NCBI GenBank assembly: GCA_009836625.1
Contig: VXVC01000004.1
Location: forward strand, 1,363,114-1,427,113
DNA length: 64,000 nucleotides
From: Holophagales bacterium
GTDB taxonomy: Bacteria > Acidobacteriota > Thermoanaerobaculia > Multivoradales > Multivoraceae
Reading direction: 5' to 3'
A model generated the notes under the pieces. It did no database searches. It was not told the DNA's origin and worked only from the letters and a program-made list of their open reading frames with translations. Below are positions 8,519 to 16,943 of this stretch, piece after piece; position 1 is the stretch's first letter, and each line of letters opens with the position of its first letter. Position numbers and translations under genes: made by a program.

Positions 8519-8559
8519 AGCCCCGGCCGTCGGCGGAGCAGGCACTCGTCTTCGGAGGA

Positions 8560-8811
8560 TCACTCCCGGCGAGCCTCCAGGCGCCGCTCGGCGATGAGTT
8601 CGTCGACAGGGTTGCGGCCCGGTGTAGCGAACCGTTCTTGTAGGCGCCGAATCGCCGATTCCCTGCTCTCGACAATCAGTCGACCGTCCTGCGCTCGGGC
8701 GATGAGGGAATCGCCAGGCTTGAACCCGAATGCCTCGCACAGGTCGGCCGGCACGACCAGACGGCCCCGCGTGCCGAGCCGGATGCTGACAGGGGTGAGC
8801 GGCTCAGGCAT
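8560..8811 (-). CDS. AbrB/SpoVT-type DNA-binding protein, orphan antitoxin-like
   Basis: An 83-residue protein with a swapped-hairpin AbrB domain: SIRLGTRGRLVVPADLCEAF, then GFKPGDSLIARAQDGRLIVE. The C-terminal tail (RESAIRRLQERFATPGRNPV) is charged and helical, like a VapB toxin-binding tail. No PIN-domain toxin flanks it: on one side is the TIM-barrel gene, on the other a VOC protein, both on the plus strand. It is therefore either a stand-alone regulator or an antitoxin whose toxin was lost. The start is ATG at 8811. Confidence 0.8.
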   Translation of the reverse strand: MPEPLTPVSIRLGTRGRLVVPADLCEAFGFKPGDSLIARAQDGRLIVESRESAIRRLQERFATPGRNPVDELIAERRLEARRE

Positions 8812-8892
8812 CGTGCGTCAACTCTGCCACGGATCTGAGTTGGCGGCATGACTGGGCGTCGGGCGCGGCCCGGTTCGATAGCCTCGACCGAA

Positions 8893-9387
8893 ATGGCCAA
8901 GGTACTCCAAATCCAGCACGCGACGGTCGTCGTCGACGACCTGGAGAAGGCCTGCGCCTTCTACGAGCGCGAACTCGGGCTCGAACCGCTGCCGACCTTC
9001 AACCTCGACTTCCCGGCCCAGTTCTTCAAGATCAACGAGGAACAGCAGCTTCACGTGACGGAGTGGGAGGATCAGGCCTCCTTCCGCGGCCACCTCTGCC
9101 TGCAGGTCGACGACTTCGATTCGATCTTCTTCCGGATGCGCGAGCTGGGCGCGATCGACACCTCACCCTGGGGCAAGGTGCGCCGGCTGCCCGACGGCGC
9201 AATGCAGATGTTCATCCGCGACCCGGCCGGCAACCTGATCGAGATCTCCTGTCCGAGCGAGGTTGCCGTCGACGAGACGATCTTCCGGGACGACCTGGTT
9301 GACGCGGAGGGCCGGCTCTACGAGTCGAAGCGCGACGACCCGCGGGGGCTGCACACCGAGGACGCGACGCTCTACCACGGACGATAG
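8893..9387 (+). CDS. VOC-family (glyoxalase/bleomycin-resistance fold) protein
   Basis: A 164-residue vicinal-oxygen-chelate protein. QIQHATVVVDDLEKACAFYE and RELGLEPLP mark the first beta-alpha-beta-beta-beta module; GHLCLQVDDFDSIFFRM and FIRDPAGNLIEIS mark the second. Likely metal ligands are His in the first strand, His of GHLCL and Glu of LIEIS. Members include glyoxalase I, extradiol dioxygenases and resistance proteins; nothing in the context picks one. The start is ATG at 8893, where family similarity begins; the frame is open further upstream from 8848 but without homology. Confidence 0.85.
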   Translation: MAKVLQIQHATVVVDDLEKACAFYERELGLEPLPTFNLDFPAQFFKINEEQQLHVTEWEDQASFRGHLCLQVDDFDSIFFRMRELGAIDTSPWGKVRRLPDGAMQMFIRDPAGNLIEISCPSEVAVDETIFRDDLVDAEGRLYESKRDDPRGLHTEDATLYHGR

Positions 9388-9394
9388 CGGACAG

Positions 9395-9730
9395 ATGACA
9401 CCGGTCAGCGAGGCAACGCTCACTCAGATGGTCGACGCGATCGTCGCCGAAGTGAGTCCCGAGCGAGTGATCCTCTTCGGCTCCCAGGCCCGCGGCGACC
9501 AGGAGCACCAGTCCGACGTGGACCTGCTGGTCATCCAGTCGGAGCCCTTCAACGCCGTAGGGAAGCGCGACGCCCAGTCCGTGCGGCTCAGCAAGCGACT
9601 GGCCCGATTCCCGGTACCGACCGACATCCTGCTCTACGCCCGCGACGAGGTCGAGTACTGGCGCGACTCCCTGAATCACGTCGTTGCGAGGGCCCTGCGA
9701 GAGGGCAAGGTCCTCTATGAGCGACCCTAA
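9395..9730 (+). CDS. Minimal nucleotidyltransferase (MNT, MntA-like antitoxin)
   Basis: A 111-residue minimal nucleotidyltransferase with an intact GSx10DxD catalytic motif in VILFGSQARGDQEHQSDVDL. In MNT/HEPN toxin-antitoxin modules such a protein adds AMP to the HEPN partner and silences it. It begins 8 bp after the VOC gene, at the ATG at 9395; the open frame before this ATG has no homology. It overlaps the HEPN gene by 14 bp, the usual arrangement of the pair. Confidence 0.88.
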   Translation: MTPVSEATLTQMVDAIVAEVSPERVILFGSQARGDQEHQSDVDLLVIQSEPFNAVGKRDAQSVRLSKRLARFPVPTDILLYARDEVEYWRDSLNHVVARALREGKVLYERP

Positions 9731-10109
9731 GTGCGCCCGGGTTCTCGTTGAAGCCGCGGAGCGCGACCTTTCCGCGCTCCACGGCATGACCGACGAGAAC
9801 GTATTCGCCGACGAGATCGCGGGCTTTCTCGCCCAGCAGGCCACCGAGAAGCTGGTAAAGGCCTGGATCGCCTTACTCGGGGAGACCTACCCGATCACCC
9901 ATGACATCGCTCAACTGCTCGAAGTGCTGACCGCCCGGCAGCAACCGAGGATCGATCTCAGCGCGCTGGTCGAACTGACGCCTTATGCGGTCCGGTTCCG
10001 ATACGCGGGCCGCGTCCCCGACGCTCCCGCATTGGACCGCGAGAAGACGATCGCTCGGATCGAAGAGCTACTGGAGCAAGTTCGATCCCGGCTCGACAGG
10101 CCAGCTTGA
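9717..10109 (+). CDS. HEPN-domain protein, partner of the MNT gene
   Basis: A 130-residue all-helical HEPN protein (PF05168-like): FLAQQATEKLVKAWIALLGE followed by YPITHDIAQLLEVL. HEPN toxins of the HepT type cut RNA with an Rx4-6H motif. Here the conserved His of THDI has no Arg in the preceding 4-6 positions, so RNase activity is doubtful, as in many HEPN proteins of this branch. ATG at 9717 lies within the MNT gene, giving translational coupling. The pair may be a toxin-antitoxin system, or a nucleotidyltransferase-substrate pair of other function. Confidence 0.85.
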   Translation: MSDPKCARVLVEAAERDLSALHGMTDENVFADEIAGFLAQQATEKLVKAWIALLGETYPITHDIAQLLEVLTARQQPRIDLSALVELTPYAVRFRYAGRVPDAPALDREKTIARIEELLEQVRSRLDRPA

Positions 10110-10117
10110 TCGACACC

Positions 10118-10133
10118 AGCACCCTCCGGTGCT
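10118..10133. terminator. Small hairpin between convergent genes
   Basis: A 6-bp perfect stem (agcacc/ggtgct) with a ctcc loop, between the HEPN gene (ends 10109) and the TonB receptor gene (ends 10142). It could end transcription from both sides. The stem is short and no T-tract follows, so support is modest. Confidence 0.4.
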
Positions 10134-10141
10134 CAGGCTCT

Positions 10142-12913
10142 CTAGAACTCGAGCCCGAAGCGGATCATGACCCGCCGCGGGAAGAGGTAGCCGCTCGGCA
10201 CGTACTGTTCGTCGGCGGGTACTCTGAGCGTCTCCCACCAGTCCCAGGTGTCCTCGTTGAGGACGTTGAGGAGCTGGAGGTCGAGCTTGAGCTGTACCTG
10301 GCCGACATCGAACCGGCGTCCGAACGAGAGATCGAAGTTGTTCTGGTTCGGCAAGCGCGTGTCGTCGCTGGCCGGAACGGCGATCACGCTCTGACCACCC
10401 TGAGCGAGCGGCGCAGCCGAACCCCGGCCACCGATCACCACTTGGCGACTGTAAGGTTTACCCGTCATGTAGCTGTAGGTCGCGCTGCCCAGGATCTTCC
10501 ACGGCAGCTCGAAGCTGCCCTGGAACTGGAACACATGCTCTCGGTCGTTCTGCAGGGCCTGGTCGGCATTGATCCAGTTGTTCGGGTCACGGCCGCCGGT
10601 GGAGGTGTAGAAGGGGTTGCCCTGAGATTGCAGCAAGGGCCGCGGAATGAACCCGGTCGAGTCGGACCATGTGTACGACGATTGGAAGCTCCAGCCATCG
10701 CTGTAGCGCCTGTTGAACGAGAGGACCACGCCCTCGTACTGCTGGTTGTAGCTCCTTCCCGGCGCCTTGGAGCCCGGACCCGGCCCGTTGCCCTTGCGGG
10801 TCGTCGGCTGCTCAATGATGCTGTACAACTGCTCCGTCTCTCCCGAAAACGGATTCGTCCAGGGCACATTCTCGTAGACACCGTCGTCCAGGATCTCCCA
10901 GCCGATCAGGTTCTTGGCCTCCTTGTACACGCCCTGAATCCCAAAGGTGTAGTTGTCCCCCAGACGACGCTCCCAGCCGAGCGTGAACTGGTCGGTCTCC
11001 GGCGCCTTGAGATCCGGGTGGAAGAGGTTCCCGTGGTACTCGAAGCTGCTCGAGTACGTCCAGGGTCCGTCCAGCGAAGGCCCGTACTCGTAGACGTACT
11101 CGGGCGGATTCGGCGGCGGCGCATACCAGTTGCCGGTCACGTCGGCGTCGAAGAACTTGCCGTAGAAGGCGCGGAGCACCTGCCTGTCACCGATCTGGTA
11201 GGCCATGCCGAGCCGGGGCGAGATCAGTGACCAGTCAATCACGTCGTTGACCCCGGGGATGATCTCCGAGGTGGGGCTCCAGTCCTGGTTCAGGATCGGG
11301 TAGTCGGGAATGTCGCCGTTGTGCTTGTCGTATCGCACTCCGACGTTGAGCGTCAGGTTCGAGTTCACTTGCCAGGAGTCGTCGACGAAGGCCGACGCGA
11401 CTGCCGTCTCGGCGCCGTAGTAGAACGGCCGGGCGGTGACCCGGTAGTAGTACGGGTAGCCCGGGTAGTACTCGTAGCGGTAGAAGTAGACGCCATTCGG
11501 CCCGCCGCCCGTCCGCGTATCGCCGTGGCCGGTGCCGTAGGAGATGCCAAACTTGAAGTCGTGGTCGCCGCCCAGAAGGTCGTCGGCGTGGTGGGACAGC
11601 TTGACGTCCAACTGGTCGCGGCCGAGCAGCCAGATGTAGGTGTAGCCGGGGCTGCCGCTGGACTGGGGCGGACCGCCGTCGGCGGGCGAGTAGTCCGTAT
11701 AGGGCGCGGCCGTGCTGCCCGTGGCCGAGAGCAGGTTGTCGTCGCTGCTGTAGCCGGTGTAGAGGACCTCGAGGTAGTCGTCCGGGGTCAGGACCGATTG
11801 GAACTGGAGGCCCCAGGCCGGGTTGTTGCCGTACTCGGTCGCGATCGCGTCCGGCGTCGTGTTGGGCGCCGCGAAGACGAAGTCGTAGTCCTCGAAGTGG
11901 TACTTCGCCTCCATCAGGTTGCTGTCGTTGAACGCCGCGTTGAACTTGATGTCGGATCGCACGGTCGGGTAGGCGGTCGGGAAGGACGGATCGACCCCCG
12001 GCTCTGCGTACGCGTCTTCCGTGGACTGAATGGACGCGAAGAACCACGCCTTGTCCCGCGCCAGCGGACCGCCGAGAGTGCCCGTGAGGTCGTCGAACTC
12101 CTCGCGATGGAAAGCAAGGCCGTCGATCTCGGCGTTCTCTTCCGTCAGACCGTCCGCCATGTGGTACCAGTCGACCGTGCCGCTGAAGTCGTTGTCACCG
12201 GACTTGGTCACGATGTTGATCGCGGCCCCCGACATGCTGCCGTACTCCGCGGGAGCGCCGATCCCCAGCACCTGCACCTCCTCGATGATCGCCGGGTTCG
12301 TCCACCAGAACGCGCGGCCGGTGTCCGAGGAAGTCGTGTCGAGACCGTCGATGCGCCAGGAGTTCGAGGCCACGCTCGAGCCGAAGGCAGTCAACGAAGT
12401 GCTGCCCTCGGAAGCCTGGCTGATCCCGGGCGCCACGGCGACCAGATCCCAGAAGTTCCGGTCGGTCGGCAGGTCGTCGATGAAGTCCGCCGTGTAGCTG
12501 GTGCCAACGCTGGAACTCGTCACGTCGAGGATCGGCGACGCGGTCACCGTCACCTCCTCCTCCACGGCCTCCAGTGACAGGACGATTTCCAGGTTGACCG
12601 TCGCTGAGATGCCGACCCGGACGCCCTCGACCCGGTGGTCCCGGAAACCGTCGAGGCCCGCGGTCACGACGTAGTCGTCGACCTGGAGCGACGAAATGAC
12701 GAAGTTCCCGCCGACGCCGGTGATCGTGGTCCGCGACACGCCTCGATCCTCGATCGTCGCCGTCACCGTTACCCCGGGCAGGCCGTCGCCGTTGGCGTCG
12801 CGGACCTGGCCGCGGATGTCGCCCGTGGTCTGGGCGGCGGCGGACGCCGCGACCGTCAGGGCGAAGGCGGAGGTCGCCAGAATGCGGAGGGCTCGTTCGT
12901 TGGGTGACGCCAT
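10142..12913 (-). CDS. TonB-dependent outer-membrane receptor with N-terminal carboxypeptidase-regulatory-like domain
   Basis: A 923-residue outer-membrane protein. Residues 1-27 are a signal peptide ending ASAAAQ. Residues 30-120 form a CarboxypepD_reg-like beta-sandwich (GDIRGQVRDANGDGLPGVTV). The plug follows, with VTASPILDV, the DLPTDRNFWDLVAVAPGI segment and GAAINIVTKSGDNDF. The rest is a Tyr-rich beta-barrel ending in RFGLEF, with the C-terminal Phe needed for barrel assembly. This Oar-like layout is especially common in Acidobacteriota, where it takes up large substrates such as glycans or peptides; the ligand is unknown. ATG at 12913 is preceded by AGGGAGA. It follows the SLC13 permease gene by 49 bp and may share its transcript. 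Confidence 0.93.
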   Translation of the reverse strand: MASPNERALRILATSAFALTVAASAAAQTTGDIRGQVRDANGDGLPGVTVTATIEDRGVSRTTITGVGGNFVISSLQVDDYVVTAGLDGFRDHRVEGVRVGISATVNLEIVLSLEAVEEEVTVTASPILDVTSSSVGTSYTADFIDDLPTDRNFWDLVAVAPGISQASEGSTSLTAFGSSVASNSWRIDGLDTTSSDTGRAFWWTNPAIIEEVQVLGIGAPAEYGSMSGAAINIVTKSGDNDFSGTVDWYHMADGLTEENAEIDGLAFHREEFDDLTGTLGGPLARDKAWFFASIQSTEDAYAEPGVDPSFPTAYPTVRSDIKFNAAFNDSNLMEAKYHFEDYDFVFAAPNTTPDAIATEYGNNPAWGLQFQSVLTPDDYLEVLYTGYSSDDNLLSATGSTAAPYTDYSPADGGPPQSSGSPGYTYIWLLGRDQLDVKLSHHADDLLGGDHDFKFGISYGTGHGDTRTGGGPNGVYFYRYEYYPGYPYYYRVTARPFYYGAETAVASAFVDDSWQVNSNLTLNVGVRYDKHNGDIPDYPILNQDWSPTSEIIPGVNDVIDWSLISPRLGMAYQIGDRQVLRAFYGKFFDADVTGNWYAPPPNPPEYVYEYGPSLDGPWTYSSSFEYHGNLFHPDLKAPETDQFTLGWERRLGDNYTFGIQGVYKEAKNLIGWEILDDGVYENVPWTNPFSGETEQLYSIIEQPTTRKGNGPGPGSKAPGRSYNQQYEGVVLSFNRRYSDGWSFQSSYTWSDSTGFIPRPLLQSQGNPFYTSTGGRDPNNWINADQALQNDREHVFQFQGSFELPWKILGSATYSYMTGKPYSRQVVIGGRGSAAPLAQGGQSVIAVPASDDTRLPNQNNFDLSFGRRFDVGQVQLKLDLQLLNVLNEDTWDWWETLRVPADEQYVPSGYLFPRRVMIRFGLEF

Positions 12914-12962
12914 GGGGATCTCCCTGGGTTCCGTCGAGTTAGGGGGCGAGAGGCGATGATAC

Positions 12963-15308
12963 CTAGAAAGGGAACAGCAGCGGCACCATCCAGACGATGA
13001 CGGCCAGCAGCACGATGGTCAGCGGCGTGCCGGCCCGCAGGTAGTCCATGCTGCGATAACCGCCCGCGCCCATGACCAGCAGGTTCGCCTTGTGGCTGAA
13101 CGGCGTCATGAACGCCGCCGATGCCGCCAGCGCCACGCCCATCATCAGCGGGTAGGGCGATAGCCCCAGACCCGAAGCCGCCTCGAGCACGACCGGCGTC
13201 AACAGCACGACGGCCGGCGCACCGTCGAGACACTGGCTGAGCAGACTCGAAAGCAGGACCAGCGCCGCCAGCACCGCGTACGGGCCGATCGGCCCGGCGA
13301 CGTTCATCACGCTGCTCGCCAGCAGGGCCGCGGTGCCGCTGCTCTCCATCGCCGAGCCCACGGGCAGGATCGCCGCGACCAGGAAGATCGCCCGCCACTC
13401 GACGGCCCGGTAGGCCTCCTCCATCGTCAGCGCGCCGCACAGCACGATCAGACTCGCCGACGCGAACGCGGCGACCTGGATCGGTGCGACTCCCGTCACC
13501 ACCAGGACCACCATCAACGCGAGGCAGCCGACGGCATAAGGAGCCTTGTTCAGACGGCGCGGCTCCTCGGCGACATCCGAGAGGACCAGCAGGTCGGGCT
13601 CACGGGCGAGCAGACCCAGCCGGCCCCGGCGCCCCTGGAGCAGCAGCGCGTCCCCGACCCGCAGCGCGAGCCCCGCCAGTCCGCTGCGAATCGGGTGCCC
13701 TTCGCGCCAGATGGCGAGCACCTGCACGCCGTAGCGATCGCGGAACTCGATATCCGCGAGGGTCCTCCCCGCGAGGCCGGACCGCGGCGCCAGAGTCGCC
13801 TCCGCCATGCCGACCTCTTCCGACTCGAACGCCGACACGGCCACTCCCGATGTCAGTTCGACGCCACCCATCCTCAGCAGTGCCCGCAGTCGCCGCTCCC
13901 TGCCCTTGACGAAGAGCCGGTCCCCAGCCTCGAACAGGATCTGCGGCCCGGGTCCCCAGATGACCTCTCCCTCCCGCTCGACCGCGACGACCGTCAAACC
14001 CATCAACCGGCCCATCCACTCGACGCCGGCGCCGCTGGCGAGAAGCGTCGAGTTCTCCGGCACGCGGATGACCAGCAGCGGCTGATCCTCGAGCCGGTCG
14101 AGGGCCGCGGGACCCCTCTCGTCGATCGTGAGCACCTCCGGGTCGATCTCCGGCGCGTCGTCGCCGAACAGTCCGTAGAGCACATCCCCCTGCTCGATGG
14201 CCAGACTGCCCAGCCGGTCGACGTGCACATCGCCGTCACGTTCCACCGCGATCACGAACACACGCCACTCTTCACGGAAGCGGGTCTCCGCCAGAGTGCT
14301 TCCCACCAGGGGCGACCCGGCTGACACGCGCGCCCTGAGGGCCGTAACACCCGCCTCCGGCGTGCCGATCTCGCCCGTCGTGGCCGTACCGAGCGTGGTT
14401 GCCGTGCCCAGATCGACGCCCTGGAGGCGCAGCGTCTGCTCCACCTCTTCCGCGTCGCCCTGCACGACGAGTTCGTCTCCGGCCAGCAGCCGGGTGTCGT
14501 CACCAGGCGCCAACTGCCACTCCTCGCCGCGCGCGACCCCGAGGAGTTGCACCCCCAGCGTGGTCCCGAGCCGCGTTTCGCGCAGGGTCGCGCCGTCGAG
14601 ACCGGAGCCGGAAGGAATGCGGATCGAGAACAGCCCCTCGTGCAGGCCGTAGAGGTCGGCCAACTCCGACTCACCACGGCTGGGAGGAGTGGCCCGGCGG
14701 CCCGGCAGCAGGCGCCGCCCCAGAGTGAGCATGAAGATGACGCCGCCCAGGAGCAGCACGACACCGAAGGGCGTGAAGTCGAACAGCCCGAACGGCTCGA
14801 GTCCGCGGTCCCGCAGCATCGCCGCCGCGAGGATGTTCGGCGGCGTCCCCACCAGGGTCGCGGTGCCCCCCAGGATGGCGCCGAACGCGAGCGGCATGAA
14901 CAGCCGCGAAGGAGGCAGGTGCGCGCGCCGCGCCAGACTCGCCACCGCCGGCATCAGCACGGCGGTCGCCGCGATGTTGTTCATGAACATCGACAGAACG
15001 CCCGCCACCAGCATGACCGCGACGATCAGCGGCGCCTCGCGGCCGCCCACGAAGCGATGAATCGCGCTGCCGACCAGATCCGCGACGCCGGTCTGCATCA
15101 ACCCGGCGCTGACGATGAAGATCGACAGCATGGTGATCACGGCCGACGACGCGAAACCCGTGAACGCATGGTCGACCGCAACGTAGCCGGTGAAGACGAG
15201 CAGCGTCAGGCCGAGGAAGGCGGTCAGGTCGATCGGCAGCTTCTCGGTCAGAAACAAGACGACCATGGCCGCCAGGACGACCAGCAGGAAGGCGATCTCG
15301 AGAGTCAT
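12963..15308 (-). CDS. SLC13/DASS-type permease with four central TrkA-C-like domains
   Basis: A 781-residue inner-membrane permease of the divalent-anion:Na+ symporter type. Helices occupy about residues 1-200 and 570-781. The first half has LMFMNNIAATAVLMPA-like sequence (SMFMNNIAATAVLMP) and GGTATLVGTPPNI, the SNT/GTPPN substrate motif; the second half has LLTPVVLEAAS and AASAAFMTPFSHKANLL. Between them I count four TrkA-C (RCK_C)-like modules, each with a strand-rich SGLxGxTLxExxFRxx pattern and a GD-L/V element, at roughly 215-285, 320-385, 395-470 and 480-555. Such domains bind small ligands and gate transport; SLC13-type proteins more often show two. Substrate could be sulfate, a dicarboxylate or another anion. 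Located 25 bp after an SDR gene, likely in one operon. Confidence 0.85.
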   Translation of the reverse strand: MTLEIAFLLVVLAAMVVLFLTEKLPIDLTAFLGLTLLVFTGYVAVDHAFTGFASSAVITMLSIFIVSAGLMQTGVADLVGSAIHRFVGGREAPLIVAVMLVAGVLSMFMNNIAATAVLMPAVASLARRAHLPPSRLFMPLAFGAILGGTATLVGTPPNILAAAMLRDRGLEPFGLFDFTPFGVVLLLGGVIFMLTLGRRLLPGRRATPPSRGESELADLYGLHEGLFSIRIPSGSGLDGATLRETRLGTTLGVQLLGVARGEEWQLAPGDDTRLLAGDELVVQGDAEEVEQTLRLQGVDLGTATTLGTATTGEIGTPEAGVTALRARVSAGSPLVGSTLAETRFREEWRVFVIAVERDGDVHVDRLGSLAIEQGDVLYGLFGDDAPEIDPEVLTIDERGPAALDRLEDQPLLVIRVPENSTLLASGAGVEWMGRLMGLTVVAVEREGEVIWGPGPQILFEAGDRLFVKGRERRLRALLRMGGVELTSGVAVSAFESEEVGMAEATLAPRSGLAGRTLADIEFRDRYGVQVLAIWREGHPIRSGLAGLALRVGDALLLQGRRGRLGLLAREPDLLVLSDVAEEPRRLNKAPYAVGCLALMVVLVVTGVAPIQVAAFASASLIVLCGALTMEEAYRAVEWRAIFLVAAILPVGSAMESSGTAALLASSVMNVAGPIGPYAVLAALVLLSSLLSQCLDGAPAVVLLTPVVLEAASGLGLSPYPLMMGVALAASAAFMTPFSHKANLLVMGAGGYRSMDYLRAGTPLTIVLLAVIVWMVPLLFPF

Positions 15309-15333
15309 CGCGGCTGCGATAGGGCGGTGCCGC

Positions 15334-16110
15334 CTAGACGGCCGTCCAGCCGCCGTCCACGAGCAGCGTCTGCCCGGTGACGTAGCTCGACGCGTCCGAG
15401 GCCAGGAACACGACGGGACCGGCCAGTTCCTCGCCGCGGCCGGGCCGACCCATCGGCGTCTTGCGGCGGATCCAGCGCAGGGCCTGGTCCGACGCGAACA
15501 TCTCCTCGGTCATCTCGGACTCGAACCAGGCCGGGCCGATGGCGTTCACCCGAACGCCTCGCCGTGCCCACTGTGCCGCGAGTTCTCGCGTCATGTTGAC
15601 GACGCCGCCCTTGGACGCCGTGTACGAAGCCTGCGGAATCTGGCCGGCGCCGATGACGCCGAGCACCGATGCGATGTTGACGATCGAGCCCGATCCCTGC
15701 TCGAGCATCAGGGCGCCGAAACGACGGTTGCACAGGAAGACGCCGGTCAGGTTCACCGCCAACACCTTCTGCCACACGTCGAGCGGTTCCTGCTCGGCCG
15801 GCCGCGGGTCGGACACGCCGGCGTTCGCTACGAGCACGTCCACCTTGCCGAATCGGTCGACCGCCTTCGCCGCCAGCAGGTCGACATCCTCCTCGCTGGC
15901 GACGTCGCAGGCGACGGCGAGAGCCTGCCCGCCGTCGCGCTCGATGTCCGCGGCGAGCTGCTCCAGGCGGTCCAGCCGCCGGGCGGAGACGACCACTGAG
16001 GCGCCCGCCGCGGCCAGCGCCTGCGCGAAGACGATGCCGAGGCCGGACGAGGCGCCGGTGACGACGGCCGTCCTGCCGTCGAGTCGAAACAGGTCTTCGT
16101 GGGCGGGCAC
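15334..16110 (-). CDS. Short-chain dehydrogenase/reductase
   Basis: A 258-residue classical SDR. The Rossmann motif is TGASSGLGIVFAQALAAAGA (TGxxxGxG), followed by VANAG (NNAG equivalent), a Ser in the INIASVLG-type strand (SIVNIASVLG), and the catalytic pair YTASK. The C-terminus ends in TGQTLLVDGGW, typical of the family. The start is GTG at 16110, giving VPAHEDLFRLDGRTAVVTG; the frame continues upstream without homology. It lies 41 bp after a second SDR with the same direction and similar FRLDGRT N-terminus, so the two probably arose by duplication. Substrate unknown; likely NAD(P)-dependent alcohol or keto-acid oxidoreduction, possibly on the solute brought in by the neighbouring permease. 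Confidence 0.9.
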   Translation of the reverse strand: MPAHEDLFRLDGRTAVVTGASSGLGIVFAQALAAAGASVVVSARRLDRLEQLAADIERDGGQALAVACDVASEEDVDLLAAKAVDRFGKVDVLVANAGVSDPRPAEQEPLDVWQKVLAVNLTGVFLCNRRFGALMLEQGSGSIVNIASVLGVIGAGQIPQASYTASKGGVVNMTRELAAQWARRGVRVNAIGPAWFESEMTEEMFASDQALRWIRRKTPMGRPGRGEELAGPVVFLASDASSYVTGQTLLVDGGWTAV

Positions 16111-16151
16111 GACGGCGCCGAGTCTACTCGCGGCCGTGCCGGCGATGCGGC

Positions 16152-16934
16152 TCAGGCGGGGGGATCGAAGCGGCCGTCGATCGCGGTCCAGCCGCCGTCG
16201 ACGAAGAGCACGGCGCCGGTCATGTAACTCGACGCGTCGGAGACCAGGAACGCGGCCGCGTTGCCGATCTCGTCCGACCTTCCCCACCGGCCCAACGCCG
16301 TCTTTCCGGCGTAGGCGCTGTTCCAGGCCTCGTTCTGCTGGATCGGTTTGGTGAGCGGCGTGTCGACCACGCCCGGCGCCAGGGCGTTGACGCGGACGCC
16401 TTTGCGGCCGAACTCGGCGGCGGCGGTGCGCGCGAGCTGGACGATGCCGGCCTTGGTCGCCGCGTAGACGCCCTGCCCGGGCTCCGTCACCTGGGACCGG
16501 ATCGAAGACAGCAGCACGATGCTGCCGCCGCCGGCGTCCGTGAACAGGCGTCCCGCGACCTGGAGCACACACATCGCGCCCCGAAGGTTCAGCGTCACGA
16601 CCCGGTCGAACTCGTCCGGCTGGTAGTCGAGCAAGCGTTTGCGCACGTTGACGCCGGGTGTCGCCACCACACCACGCAGATCGTCCAGCGAGGCGAGCGC
16701 CGATCCCATCGCCTCCGGATCGAGGATGTCGAGTTCGGCCGCATCGGCCTGACCGCCCGCGGCCACGATCCGTTCGGCGGTCGCCCGGGCGGCGATCAGG
16801 TTCACGTCGAAGCAGGCGACCCGCGCTCCCTGGCGGGCGCAGGCCTCGGCCGCGCCCTCGCCAATGCCGGAGCCGGCGCCGATCACGGCGACCGTGCGGC
16901 CGTCGAGACGGAACGGGTTCGGTGACGCCGTCAC
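16152..16934 (-). CDS. Short-chain dehydrogenase/reductase, paralogue of its neighbour
   Basis: A 260-residue SDR with IGAGSGIGEGAAEACARQGA as cofactor loop, acidic VACFDVN after the second strand (suggesting NAD rather than NADP), LLSSIRS carrying the catalytic Ser, and YAATK as the Tyr/Lys pair. The usual NNAG is replaced by VVATPGVN, a common variation in this subgroup. The C-terminus has TGAVLFVDGGWTAIDG. The start is GTG at 16934, only 9 bp after the P1-peptidase stop; the gene is thus the second of an apparent operon peptidase-SDR-SDR-permease. Confidence 0.9.
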   Translation of the reverse strand: MTASPNPFRLDGRTVAVIGAGSGIGEGAAEACARQGARVACFDVNLIAARATAERIVAAGGQADAAELDILDPEAMGSALASLDDLRGVVATPGVNVRKRLLDYQPDEFDRVVTLNLRGAMCVLQVAGRLFTDAGGGSIVLLSSIRSQVTEPGQGVYAATKAGIVQLARTAAAEFGRKGVRVNALAPGVVDTPLTKPIQQNEAWNSAYAGKTALGRWGRSDEIGNAAAFLVSDASSYMTGAVLFVDGGWTAIDGRFDPPA

Positions 16935-16943
16935 GAGCGGAAC

